NCBI GenBank assembly: GCA_019802505.1
Contig: JAFMOC010000037.1
Location: 4,091,501-4,155,500, forward strand
Reading direction: 5' to 3'
Length of the DNA: 64,000 nt
Origin: Corydoras sp. C115
Taxonomy: Eukaryota; Chordata; Actinopteri; Siluriformes; Callichthyidae
Below are positions 11,018-22,975 of this stretch, piece by piece. The position numbers and the translations under genes are program-made. A model generated the notes under the pieces. It ran no database searches. It had not been told where the DNA came from and worked only from the letters and a program-made list of their open reading frames with translations. How positions within the stretch are numbered: the stretch's first letter is position 1; the number at the start of each line of letters is the position of its first letter.

Positions 11018-11221
11018 ACATTACATTTACATTACGTTTGGTTATTTAGGAGATGCTTTTATTCAAAGCGTCTTACAAGGTGAGCACAGGGTTAATCACA
11101 ACATCCCTGGAGCAATGAGGGTTAAGGGCCTTGCTTAAGGACCCACATTGGTAACTTTAGTGGAGCTGGGATTTGAACCCCCAAACTTCAGATTGATAGC
11201 CCAGCATTGTGAGCATTGCAC
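11018..11221 (-). mobile_element. second tRNA-derived SINE family (SINE-B), diverged copy
   Basis: Left end carries the block ATTCAAAGCGTCTTACAAGG. The right end reads on the other strand as a degenerate tRNA-like head with a B-box-like GGTTTGAATCCC-type motif. A younger relative lies at 18569-18777. It sits between the dnaja3 stop codon and the proposed 3'UTR exon. Confidence 0.75.
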
Positions 11222-11789
11222 TGTTCTTTTTGCAGGTTAAGATGCATGTCGTCTGAGTATGTGATACAGTAATGAGAATCTTTTAATGGGATTTACAGAA
11301 GGATTTTAACACCTTTTGCAGTTTACCTTTTTTCATTCGTATGTGTGTTCATTGAATATATTTTTCTTTTATATGCGCTAAGTTTTTACAGAACAATTAT
11401 ATTAACTCTATAGCTGGATTAATTACTTTGATTAGATTAATTACTCTGGATGTTTGAATCCTCTTATCAAATGTTTGTTGCCCATGCAATGTGAAATACC
11501 GCCACCAGAGAGGGTCAAAGACTTGTTGGTTTACGGTGTTGTCAAAAAAGCTAATTTGTCTGCATTAAGAAACTACATTAATAGCGTTGTGGAGGGGAAC
11601 CATGATTTCATTTTTCATTTAAGGTGGTCATAGTTCATTCTTTGTGGATTTTGGATGTTTTATCAACATATGTATTTCCCAGTGCAGTAACAGACCTGTA
11701 AGGCATGTGAATTCTAGGGTGCTCCAGGTGTCAGTGTGTGAATGAGTTAACAATGTGATGTAGCGGGGGAGTTTTCCATGGCGGTTCTT

Positions 11790-12143
11790 CATTCATTCAT
11801 TCGTTATCTCCCGCTTTATCCTCTATTAGGGTCGCGGTGGGGTTCCCCATGCCCATCCAGGGGAGAACGTCTCGGGCGCTGGGCAGATAGACCCAGGACA
11901 GGGCGCCAATCTATCGCTGGGCACACACTCACTCACACATACACACTCTATATGGGGCAATTTTTTTTGAGAATTCAATTGGCTTGATCCATGTTTTTGG
12001 ACTGTGGGAGGAAACCGGAGAACCCGGAGGAAACCCACGCAGACACGGGGAGAACATGGAAACTCCACCCAGATGGGGATTCGAACCGGGAATCCCTAGC
12101 GCTGGGAGGCGAACGTGCTAACCACTAAGCCACCGTGCCGCCC
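11790..12143 (-). mobile_element. tRNA-derived SINE, full length, 12-bp target duplication
   Basis: The direct repeat ATGGCGGTTCTT (11778-11789 and 12144-12155) brackets a complete copy with a (TTCA)n tail complement and a CCGCCC head end. Confidence 0.95.
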
Positions 12144-12503
12144 ATGGCGGTTCTTATGAAAAACAATTTCATATATTTAAGTTTATTTATTTATATAGTA
12201 CTTTTTACAGCCGTACATTGTCATGAAGCATCTTTACACTGTTATAAATGTATGAATATTTGTGCTGTAATTGTTCAAAAAAACTGAATGCTGCCCATCA
12301 GTTAAAAAATTTATACAAATTTGCTTTATTCTGTGATATTTTTGCTCAAATGAATGTTTTTCATAATTTCTGTGCCCTTATGCTAAATTAAAAAAAAAAT
12401 TGTTTATTGTTGGGAGAGGAAGCACTTGTGGGTTGAATTCTAGCATGTTTCTGATTAAGTATTGTTTTTTTTTTTAAATCTGGTATTTATCTTCTGTGTG
12501 CAG

Positions 12504-12660
12504 AGGGACTCACCTCAGTCCTCACCTAATTGTCTTGAAAGAAAGTGTAGATGAGAAATGGATAAGCAGAGCTCTCCTGAGTCGCCAGAACACGAAGTCA
12601 AGAACATCTGTGCACTGATATTCGTTCAGCATATTGAGGTTTAATAAATGAAGTGTGTAA
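12504..12660 (+). other. proposed dnaja3 3'UTR exon and poly(A) signal
   Basis: A donor-like CAG|GTACAA follows the dnaja3 stop codon at about 10668, and an acceptor TGTGTGCAG ends at 12503. An AATAAA lies at 12643-12648. Together these suggest a spliced 3'UTR. Inferred; no transcript evidence. Confidence 0.4.
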
Positions 12661-15531
12661 TTGTGTAAACAAGGTATCACATAGTGAGCTACAGAGATTA
12701 CAGGTGTCTAACAGATGGTATAACACCTGCTGCCCAATATGCATTTTTACAATGATTAAATTATATATTAACAAAACTCAAGAGGCCTCATTGCGAAGTC
12801 ATTTATCTCAAATGTTTTATATAGTCTTTATTGGGGTTATTACAATATTTAGTTAGCACTTCATCTAAAAAAAATTTCCAAACCACAGACTTCATTTGTG
12901 ATGAAATATTAGAAGAAGCTGCCAATGGCCTGAGGCTGAGCTGTAACAAGGTGGGGCATGCAAACTTTTATAACTCCTGAGAAACAAATTACTTTTTTCT
13001 TTCAAAAGTTCGTTTTTAAAGGTAATGTGTTATTAGAATTACACACAGAAATATTGACTTGATCAACGGCTCTTCTAGAATCTGCCATGGCTATATTTAT
13101 GAAATTGTATGGTTGTTAAAAATGTATGTATTTAAGTATTTACATACATATGCAGTAATGTATCCTTTTTGCCATACAGGATCTATGTAAGAGGGCAGTA
13201 AAATGATATATTGGAGAAGTTTTTTCAGATTGACCGTTAAGTAATAAGTTGTAGTTTTTAAACCTATTGGTCAAAAAGTTATTTTTTAAAATTACATACA
13301 AGTCCCTTTTTTTTAGATCAGAAAACTAAATTATATGGTACAATGGTTTTATCTAAATAGTTTTTTTTATGGTTAACATTTTTAATTATTTTGTGTTTTT
13401 GGACACTCCTTGTACCTCATGAAGGGCAGTCTGGGGAAGGGAACTCCTCATTTTCAATGATCACATTAGCTATATTTATTATTTATATATAATTATTTAA
13501 AAATGTTAAAACACTTGAAATTTATTCCAACATTTTGTTCCAAAATAAACCAATAAAAAATTCTGACATGAAGGTCAGAACATACAAAGCCCTAAAAAAA
13601 TGAAATGCCTTTTTATTCATTATAACTTAGTCATATTTACAGCTAGTAAATCAAAAATACAAATGACAAACTTTAAAATGCCAGACCTAACACAACACAT
13701 TCAGTTCCTGAACCTGACAAACCATCTGAATTTGTATGCTCATTAGCACCTAATTAAAAAAAAAAAAAAAAAAAACTCCACTGTTTGTACCCATTTCACC
13801 TTTTCTCTTATACAGTTTGTTTATAATAAGTTGGTTGATTACTATTACTTAACATCATTAGCTGATGAAGTAAACATCAAGTTATAGATTTCTATGTATA
13901 AAACAAGAACAGTTGTTTAGATTTTGTGTATATCTTATGTTAGAATATTTAACAGTACATTACTGGACTTTTTAGTGGCATTTAGGAATTTTAAGTTTAT
14001 TCAGGAACAAAGGAGCATTTAAGAGGTCAAATAATATCAGTCTGCTGCAAAAACTGTCCACAGATGAAGTGCAACAAAAATTTTAAATCCGTAACTCCCT
14101 TTCTTAAAAGTCCCGACATGCATGTGAGGCATGCATTCCTCCTTTGTTGTTTTTGTGGGTTTTTTTAGTAGGAAATTCATATTACTATCATGTCACAGCA
14201 TGAAACAGTGACTGCCTTCATAGCAAGAGTAAACCTATTTAATTAGTCAGGTGTAAATAACAAAAGTATAAAGTTTTGTTAATTTTTTTTTTTGTTCATT
14301 GTTAGTTGAAAGGTCACTAACCAGAATATTTTATAATAGCCATTATAATAATAACTATAATAATAATATAATAAGTATTTTGCTATTACAAAATTAGCAA
14401 AATACCAGAACCCTTGTTTTTTACTGAGAATTTTGGAAACGATCTGGTCTTGAATATGTAAAAGTTTATAATAGGCATGGTTACTTTAACTACTTTACAA
14501 AACTTTATAATAAACCTGCGAATTGTATGATGTTTTTTTTTTTTTTAAAAAACAATGGTCCATAATTATAATTCTGTCGACACTAAAACTTTGTGAAACT
14601 TTTGGCACATTTTAGTTTAATTTGGTTTATTAACATTCAAGCACCATTTATTTTTAGTATTTTTACCAATAAGTTTCACCTCCATACCTGTTGATAAGCA
14701 TCAGTTTATTAAGATGTGCAAGAGACTGAGCTGTCATTAGAATATTTAAGCAATGCCAAGCCATTGTTGTTGTTAAAATTTGTAAATGGGTTCCCACCCC
14801 ATATGAGTAGTATCCAGAAAGAAATGGGGTTGGTCATATAGCTATGAACTTACTATTGGCCCATAAAGAAATTCAAGATCAATTTCAAATGCACGTAAAT
14901 TGAATCAGTCCTATCCTTCCTGTTAATCTGTGAGTTTAAATCGTATTGTTTTAACAGGTTCCACCAATTACAAGCTTAAGAAAAAACATGTGGGCTGTTG
15001 GTTTATAATGGAAACTATGAGTAACGTCACCGCTAATGACAGGGACATCACTGAGCTTATTGTTCAAGATTTTAAGGATTAACATTAGAATGAATTTTTA
15101 GAATGAGTTGTGAATGTGAGTGTGAGTCTGAGAGTGAGATAGGAAAATGGGTGTGTTCCTGATGGGGCAGGTGCAGGAACAGTACTTTTGATAATGAGCA
15201 TTATGGTCATCTAAGCAGGGTTGTGTATTTGTGGAATCTCATATTACATGCATTAAGCAGACTAACCTCAACAGACAGAGCATCTAGTTTCATAATCTGC
15301 TTGATTATGTCATTAAATCAAACAAACATGATTGATATACGCCAAGATACAATAGGGACAGGATTAATCCAGCACAGATTCACAGATTGAAATACAGTAC
15401 TAGTTGGCTGCCGTCCCTGCTACTGCTGCCAATCATTAGCAGAACCTCGTGAGATTAATTTCTCTACACCCCACCACAATGATTTTTAAAATATGCACTT
15501 CTAGAAAAGTTGCAAAAAAGTCATTTGAATT
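12661..15531. other. AT-rich non-coding stretch
   Basis: No recognisable gene. It contains A/T homopolymers (for example about 13754-13773 and about 14531-14545) and diffuse low-complexity DNA. Open frames are short and lack homology that I can see. Confidence 0.5.
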
Positions 15532-15543
15532 AATATAGCATTC

Positions 15544-15799
15544 TTCCTCCGTGTCTGCGTGGGTTTCCTCTGGGTTCTCCGGTTTCCTCCCACAGTCCAA
15601 AAACATGGATCAAGTCAATTGAATTCTCAAAATTGCCCCATATAGAGCGTGTCTGTGTGAGTGAGTGTGTGCCCAGCGATGGATTGGCGCCCTGTCCTGG
15701 GTCTATCTGCCCAGCGCCCGAGACGTTCTCCCCTGGATGGGCATGGAGAACCCCACCGCGACCCTAATAGAGGATAAAGCATGAATGAATGAATGAATG
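15544..15799 (+). mobile_element. tRNA-derived SINE, 5'-truncated, 12-bp target duplication
   Basis: Lacks the tRNA-like head and begins in the body, yet is bracketed by AATATAGCATTC (15532-15543 and 15800-15811). A truncated element with an intact duplication means reverse transcription stopped early at insertion. Confidence 0.93.
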
Positions 15800-16060
15800 A
15801 ATATAGCATTCATAATAAAAAAAGAATACACAGGTCAAACTCCTGGGCAAATTATGGGCCAATTATTTTGAAATATTTAGCTTTTTATCATTTTAACAAC
15901 AAATTATTGATTACAAAATTACGTGTTCAATAAACAAATCTAGTAACTTTGTATGGAAGTCTTTGCAGTTTGAAAACATGAGTAGCTCTGGCTGTTTTTC
16001 TTTCCCATTCACTTGGCAACAAAGGTAACAGTAAGAATGAATTCTGCTCTGTCTGCTCTC

Positions 16061-16413
16061 TCCATCCATCCATCCATTATCTTCTGCTTTATCCTCCACC
16101 AGGGTCGCTGGGGGGGGTTCCCCATGACCATCCAAGGGAGAACGTTTCGGGCGCTGGGCAGATACACCCAGGACAGGGCGCCAATCTATCGCTGGGCACA
16201 CACTCACTCACACAGACACACTCTATATGGGAGAATTTGGAGAACTCAATTGACCTTGATCCATGTTTTTGGACTGTGGGTGGAAACCGGAGAACCCGGA
16301 GGAAAGCCACGTGGACACAAGGAGAACATGGAAACTCCACTCAGGTTGGGATTCAAACCGAGAATCCCTAGCGCTGAGAGAACATGCTAACCACTAAGCC
16401 TCTGTGCCACCCT
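16061..16413 (-). mobile_element. tRNA-derived SINE, older copy
   Basis: Complete in outline with a (CCAT)n tail complement, but more diverged: a G-run in the body, and an altered and slightly deleted head. Confidence 0.9.
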
Positions 16414-16539
16414 GTCTGTAAAGTTGTAAATTTGGATTACACATTCAAATGTTTCCATTTTCAGATTCTGAAAGTGGCATTAATGTGGATACCAAAATAT
16501 TTACTTGTTTTAAAGTCTTGTTTTTCTCAGTACTGTAAA

Positions 16540-16566
16540 GATATATATATATATATATATATATAT
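16540..16566. repeat. short (AT)n run
   Basis: Perfect AT alternation of about 13 units. Confidence 0.85.
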
Positions 16567-16697
16567 GTTTAATCCAACCACATCATTTGCTCATAACCTT
16601 TCAGGGATGGCACAAGCTAATGCTATAATCATGTGTTATGATGAGGGAACAGTGATGATAGGCCATTAAACTCCACAGAGATGACCTACATCTGCTC

Positions 16698-16793
16698 CAA
16701 ATGTGTGTCTGTGTGAGTGAGTGTGTGCCCAGCAATAGATTGGCGCCCTGTCCTGGGTATATCTGCCCAGCGCCCGAAACATTCTCCCCTGGG
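16698..16793 (+). mobile_element. SINE fragment
   Basis: Only the central body (GTGAGTGAGTGTGTGCCCAG block through CTCCCCTGG) is present. The head and tail are missing. Confidence 0.8.
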
Positions 16794-16845
16794 AACACAC
16801 CCCCCAACCCCAGGCCTGCTAAACCATTATCTCCCATAACTTTTA

Positions 16846-16990
<145 letters not shown>

Positions 16991-18568
16991 TTTGGGTTAC
17001 ACAGGTGTCAAATAAGGAAACAGTGCCAAGACAGAACCAAGGTTGGGAAATAGATATGAGGAATGGCTTGCCTATAATTACAAATATTTGAGGGTAGAAG
17101 AATAATTAAAACATTCTACCAAACTAGAAGTGTAAGACACTTGTTGGGACAAGAACAAAGTTTATTTTGCAACCTTACAGAGTCAGTAGTTCTATGAAAA
17201 TAAATTCCAGGCATCACTTTTGGTCAGTTAAAGAAAAAAAGGTTGTATATTGCATATCAGACAGACCTACACATTGTTAACAGTCCTTGGTGTTTTAGTG
17301 CAAAAGCAAATATTAACTATACTGAAAAGATCATAATGTCCACTGTTAAGATATTTAATAATATCTTTCATTATTTTGCCTGACAGTTCTTCAGATTAGA
17401 CAAAATGCAGAACAACAGCATTTTATGTGGGCAGTCTAGGCAGTTGTAGGCTTGTGGTTAATGAACCAGCGACCTACAGGTCCCTGGTTTGAATCCGGAT
17501 CCCACTAAGTGGCCATGGCAGCAAGGCTCCTATCCCCAATTCCTCCCCTGGTTCCGATTACAAGGCTACCCACCGCTCCAGGCACATGCTCACTTTATTC
17601 AATGTATATATGTGTGTTTTTCAATGCATGGATAAAATGTGGAGGATAAATTTAAATGTGTCTAAACACACTAGGCCAAAAAAATCACTTCCTCTTTATT
17701 AGCTTCAGTACCTCAGATAGGGTACTGAAATCTGTTACACATTAGACCTGTGTTAATGTGACCTTGATGTGAAGAGCTCCTAAAAGAAACAGGGACATAA
17801 GAGTCTTTAATGAGTGTTATCAGCACGTGCATAAAAAACATGTGTATGGCATGATTGTCAGCTGGAATGTGACAATAATGAAATGATATTCATTTTGTAC
17901 TTACAGATAATTGACCTATAATATGTGCTGGTTTTCCTAAATGAGTATACAAAACAATGGCATGAAATAATGAAATCAATTGTGTTACAACAAACAGTTA
18001 CATTTTATTACAAGTAATGCAATTGAGAACTTGTATAGACATAACATTTATTCATAACAATATGTATCACTTATTTGTGATATATTAGTTATTTCTTTTG
18101 TACAATTAAATGTATGACTTTATGTAACATTTAAATACAGTTGTGTATTTCTAGTTTGACTCATTTCCTTTAAATAAACTCTATTGTATAAAATCCATTT
18201 CAAGTTCAGTTAGTGTATAGTTTGTAAATAAAAATTAAACCCAATAATAATTTTAAGTATAATCTTTGTAATACCCAGGCAGTGCAAATTCATGACATCC
18301 TAAAATAAATGAACTAAATGAAATTTCAGGACATTATAAATAAAAATCTCCCTTGATGAAGACAAACACTTGATGAAGACAAATATTGTTTACTGAACTC
18401 AAAATTATTTTTTGCAGTTAATATTTTAGTCACCTTTACTGCCAAAGTTGAAACCATAAGTGATCTATCGGTCATGTCTATTTTTCACCTGTGTTTGCGT
18501 TGTAGAAGGTCTGAAACTAGAATCTTTTGCATAAAAGTGCTTTTCAAAGACTACTGCAGTCTCTAGAT
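16991..18568. other. non-coding stretch, includes an old SINE-like repeat at about 17431-17660
   Basis: No gene was seen apart from the probable 3' flank of the galactosyltransferase-like gene at the right. Around 17431-17660 there is a tRNA-like head (GTGGTTAATGAACC, then GGTTTGAATCC) followed by a body ending in GAGGATAAATTT, which looks like a separate, decayed fish SINE on the + strand. Confidence 0.45.
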
Positions 18569-18777
18569 ACATTTACATTTGGTCATTTAACAGACGCTTT
18601 TATCCAAAGCGACTTACAAGGTGATCACAGGGTTAATCACAGCATCACTGGAGCAATGAGGGTTAAGGGCCTTGCTCAAGGACCCACATTGGTAACTTCA
18701 GTGGACCTGGGATTTAAACCCCCAACCTTCAGATTGACAGCCCAATGCCCTAACCACTGAGCTACAACTCCCTAATC
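18569..18777 (-). mobile_element. SINE-B copy ending next to the stop codon of galactosyltransferase gene 1
   Basis: Contains TTATCCAAAGCGACTTACAA near the left end and a tRNA-like head complement (CACTGAGCTACAACTCCCTA) at the right end. CTCTAGAT flanks it at 18561-18568 and 18778-18785. Because the adjacent gene is also on the - strand, the element forms the very start of that gene's 3'UTR. Confidence 0.88.
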
Positions 18778-18786
18778 CTCTAGATT

Positions 18787-21700
18787 TTAGCAGCTGAGAT
18801 TAGGATTGTTAATATCGACCCAGTATGACTCCATCTGGTCTGAACTGTAGGTAGTTACAGCAATCAGATTAGCATAATAACACCTGTCATAAAATAATGG
18901 TGGGCTCACCACGAACTGGGAGATGTCTGGTGGGTTAGTGGGCATGATCTGAAGCCTTTCAATGCACAGCCCAATGTACACATCTTCTATAAAGATGGGT
19001 TTAATTTCTTTCGAGATCTGCAAAATCTTTTTCGGCAGGTCAGCTGAAATAATATAGCACATACCCAAAGGGTAAGGAGGATAAACAGAGTTGGGGTAGA
19101 CTTCAGGAGGGATAAAAAACTTGTTGGATGGATCTCTAATAACAATGTTGTCATACCACACCAGGCCAGTGATGTAGTTTTTTTTAAGTGCTCCAGGACT
19201 TTGCAACATTTTAATCATTGCCTTGATGTTCAAGAGCATGTCGGCATCAACCTTTGCAAAGTACTGGGCCTTTGCACAGTGGTCTCTCAGCCATTCCAGC
19301 ATCACCATGGTTTTAATGGTGAGGTTTCTGTAACAATCAGCAAAGTCACTTTGCAGAATGTCTTGATGCTGAGAGTTCTCTTGAAGTAAGTTCCACTGTG
19401 TTTCAGTGTTGCCTGATAAACCTAGCAGAAACAGAATTATGACTTGACCACTACGGACATAACTGTCATTTCCCCATGTTTTCCGGATGATATTACGTTC
19501 CGTCACATGTTCTGGTGCAACTGGTACAATCACCACAAGGAAGGGCCTGTGGCTGCATTTGTTTGGATGGTTCAATATAAAGTGGTATTTAGCTGGATAC
19601 TGCACATAATACAGGGCAGGATCTTCATGTTGCCACAGCTTTATTCCCTTTCCCCAAAGCTGGGTGCTGAAGTACTGATGGACACCAACAATCCCGAGAA
19701 CCAGCAGGAAAAATACCACAATGCACCTCCGACTGCCTTTATGTCTTGCAAGTGTGTTCTGTAGATTTTCAATACTAGAAAGCAAAAAGTTAAAATTATT
19801 ATATAGTTAAAATGGTAAAAAGTAGCATCTTTCTAATCTCTCTATTAAGTTTTAAAATGTACAATTCCAAATAATATAAGCTTATTATTAGATGTTAAAA
19901 CAACTATTTACAGTTTTTTCCTTAAAAAAAATTAAATTTTCTTTAAAAACCAAACTGAAAGATATGCCTATAACTTTTGACCAAGTTTTTAGACCTCAGA
20001 GCTAAATAATGTCTCTTTATGCAAATAAACAATGCTTATGAAGGAGAATTCTCAACCTTACTAATAAATAATGTTAATTCTAAACCTTCACACTGAAGAC
20101 CAATAAATTTAAGAAGGAAATCAATACACTAATGTAAATTAACTTGAATAAAGCTTGAGTTTAAGCTTTGTAATAAGCTTTATTTATTAGTTATGCAGAG
20201 AATTTCTACACAGTATTCTGTTTTTGCTATAACACACCCTTTAACTCAGAAAGGTTTACAAATTCTAAATCTAACTAGTTGGATCAGTTTTGTTGGGTAA
20301 ATGAAAAGCAGTGAAACACATGGGTGGATAACTGTAAGAATGTGTTTTCAAATCAACATGGGGTGCTAGAGTGGTTTATAATACCTATTTTTCAATTGCA
20401 TCATCCACCTTTGTGTGCACTGTCTAGCATGCCTAATTACATGTAAATAGTACAATCGAAACTACATTAAAATGAAACAAAAGGAGAAGGGTACACTCAC
20501 TAACACAAACACTATAAAGGGGCAAATAAGAGCAGCCAATTTACCTTAAATCCATATTTTATGGACCGTGAGCAGAAACCTGTGTACATACATGGACACT
20601 AGCCAGATCAGGATTCAAATCTGGAGGTGAACAGGTTAACCACTACACCATTGTGCTACTCTTCCAACAGATAATTTTAATTTGAATAAAATAACAATTT
20701 GTGATATCTGCTTAGATAGTAACATTATTTTGGTTAACCTGCTAAACTATAAAAGTTCTTCAGCAGATCAGAGGACTAACAATAAAAAATATATTCTGGT
20801 GTGAAAATAACATATCAACACAATGTGGTCACCAGTAAACATCGTTTTTTTGGCCTTGGGCTACCCCAGGGCAAAAAATGCATAGAAGTACCCCGCTTCT
20901 ACTACTATACATTTAACATTTAAAATGTTTTGAAGATTCTAAATAGTTGGGTGTGACTGTTAATTGGACTTGGGTCTGTAGATCTCACCAAGATGACCAG
21001 AAATATCATTAAGCAGGTGTTTCCTTTTTTAACCACTTCCGTCAAAACTGAAACAAGTTCTGTCTTGAAATCCTTCATGCCTGATTGTATGTAAAAAGTT
21101 AAACAAATGCAACACAGTTTCTAAGTCTAAATAAAATATTGGATTTTGGATTTATGTTACGTGTACACTATTTATTATATTGCATTATTATAAATTTAAA
21201 TATCTTGTGAGCATTTGCTGATTCACAACTCTGCTACAGTATTTCGGTTGGGTTGAGTATTTTATTGTCTATTCTGTTTTGATGATGTGCTCATGGTCAT
21301 TGTCCTGTTAAAATTTTGGTCATGATTATGATGTTGAATAGATGGCCCACACAATGGATTTTAAAATATTTCATATTAAATAGAAGCACATACAAGGGGC
21401 TGCAATACAAGTCCAAATGATCACCCCCTCCACAGCCTGGAAACGGGCTTTCATAACTGGTATGATGTGTTGTGCTAATGAGCTGAATTTGGTTTTCGCC
21501 AAAGGTTTCTCTTTACATTATGGCCAGACATCTTTTCTTTGTTCTTATCTATCCAAATAACATTGTTTCAGAAGTCTTGTGATTTGTTTAAATGCAAATC
21601 TAAGTCATGCTGCCACGTTCTTTCTGAAAAGAAGGAGTGTTCTCCTGGGAGCTCTTTGAAACAAGCAATCAAAGTTTAGTCTTTGTCTAAACAAAATGTG

Positions 21701-22643
21701 TCCAAAACAATTCGACTTCAGGCTGTTGAATTTCAAAATACATTTAAAATAATTGGAGCTATTAAATTGAACAATAAGTGTAGACATGACAAAGCTTACT
21801 AAAGAAACAAAAAAGAAATATATGGGGAAAAAACATTTATTCTAAATTGAAAACATTAACTTAAAACACAGACCTAACTGTATGAATTCAAGCTGAACAA
21901 GTTTCTATTTGCCCCAGGTGTAAACTACTATGCCAAGGATGGAAATTAGTTGGTTTTTTTTAATCAGAATAATCAGAATGTTCATTGTTGATAAATACTG
22001 ATCATTTTGGTGCAAACAAATCCCCTTACTTTGAATTGTCTAACAAATTTGTAGTGGGTAGCCTCAATGTAAAATGTAAAAGAATGTTATGTTATGTTAT
22101 GTTATGTTATGTTATGTTATGTTATGTTATGTTATGTTATGTTATGTTATGTTATGTTATGTTATGTTATGTTATGTTAATGTGTAAAAGCGTCTAAACA
22201 GGGCATTCTTTGAAACATGTAACATGTTTCGTAAACTTACTGACACGTTAAACAGGTTTAAAAGGTTTTCTTTATTTTAAATAAACGTTAATACCAGTTC
22301 CATTATAAAGAGGAAGCATTCATGTGACAACGAAGACGCTTGTGTATTAAGAACACCGAACACATAACACAAATTCGAAATAAAAACTAATGTCTTCCAA
22401 TTTCTTCTTACCTTCTCTCTTAACTAAACCTAATGTGTAATGTCATTTACAAATATACAAATATAATTTTATAGACACTTGACACTCACTAGTTTGCTTT
22501 GTGAGTGAATAAGGAACTTACCTGTTACGCACGATTACTCCGCTTTCTAACAATTAACCATCGAAATAGTTTGATCGAGCTGTTGTAACTTACTCTGCTA
22601 CTGGTTTCCGATAATCCACGGCTGTTCGTTGTGGTTCTCTCAT
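18787..22643 (-). CDS. beta-1,3-galactosyltransferase-like type II Golgi enzyme (gene 1)
   Basis: GT31-family enzyme, expected to transfer galactose or GlcNAc from a UDP-sugar to glycans in the Golgi lumen. Two coding exons: 22643-22594 (16 codons plus 2 nt, donor GTAAGT) and 19774-18787 (acceptor TTTCTAG). They join in frame to give 345 aa. The second exon has no usable Met near its start, which is why the upstream exon is needed. A basic cytoplasmic tail precedes a membrane segment at about 34-52. GT31 motifs: IIRKTWG at about 112-118, a DxD equivalent DAD at 193-195 within KVDADM, and EDVYIG at 280-285. The Cys usual in a PPxCSG block is replaced (PPYPLGM). The fold appears complete. The closest match from memory is the B3GALT1/2 type, but acceptor specificity cannot be read. 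A second donor at 22521 would end the frame early, and an out-of-frame ATG lies 7 nt upstream. Confidence 0.85.
20548..20662 (-). mobile_element. ancient SINE remnant in gene 1 intron
   Basis: The order GGACCGTGAGCAGAAACC, then GGATTCAAATC, then AACCACTACACCATTGTGC follows the head half of the dominant SINE at low identity. Confidence 0.55.
20663..21901 (-). other. remainder of galactosyltransferase gene 1 intron
   Basis: AT-rich intronic sequence with no exon-like open frame or repeat that I recognise. Confidence 0.5.
22086..22178. repeat. (GTTAT)n pentanucleotide microsatellite
   Basis: About 18 perfect units in duplication unit A. Only two or three remain in unit B, where a SINE has inserted. 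Confidence 0.96.
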
Positions 22644-22800
22644 TATTCATTCTGTGACTTTGCTGTTGGCTGCTCTGCTTTGCTCTGTCGTGTTTTCATG
22701 CTTTTGCTCTCAGACACGAAACTAATCCGCGTCTCCAAAACCGAATGTTCAACTGCAACGCAACGTTCCTTTGAGATCGGAGTTTGGAATTAAGGCACGA
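22520..22800 (-). promoter_or_regulatory. probable 5' region of galactosyltransferase gene 1
   Basis: Less AT-rich than its surroundings and contains exon 1 with two alternative - strand donors (GTAAGT at 22593 and GTAAGT at 22521). No TATA box is obvious. The same region is deleted from the duplicated unit to the right. Confidence 0.4.
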
Positions 22801-22975
22801 TAAACTTCATCTAGTTGGTTTTATATGTAATTTTGTGGTATCAAAGACCGGATTATATTATTATTTTTAGTTAAGGAATTATTTACTGGTTAAAATTAGT
22901 GAGTCAGATGTGGAAATGCATGTGGAGTCATTGACAAAGACGAATACAATTTTTATCTTTACGTATTTAAATTCT

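Larger units (their letters stand above)
21902..22975. repeat. tandem segmental duplication, unit A (contains gene 1 exon 1)
   Basis: Starts at a CTATTTGCCCCAGG block and ends at TTTACGTATTTAA. Long stretches reappear in the same orientation and order at 22976-23966, differing mainly by point changes. Unit A keeps exon 1 and the presumed promoter of galactosyltransferase gene 1, plus the (GTTAT)n array. Confidence 0.92.

Noticed and set aside
19201..19764. + strand open frames of 62 and 106 codons opposite galactosyltransferase gene 1
   Set aside because: Antisense shadows of a conserved coding exon.
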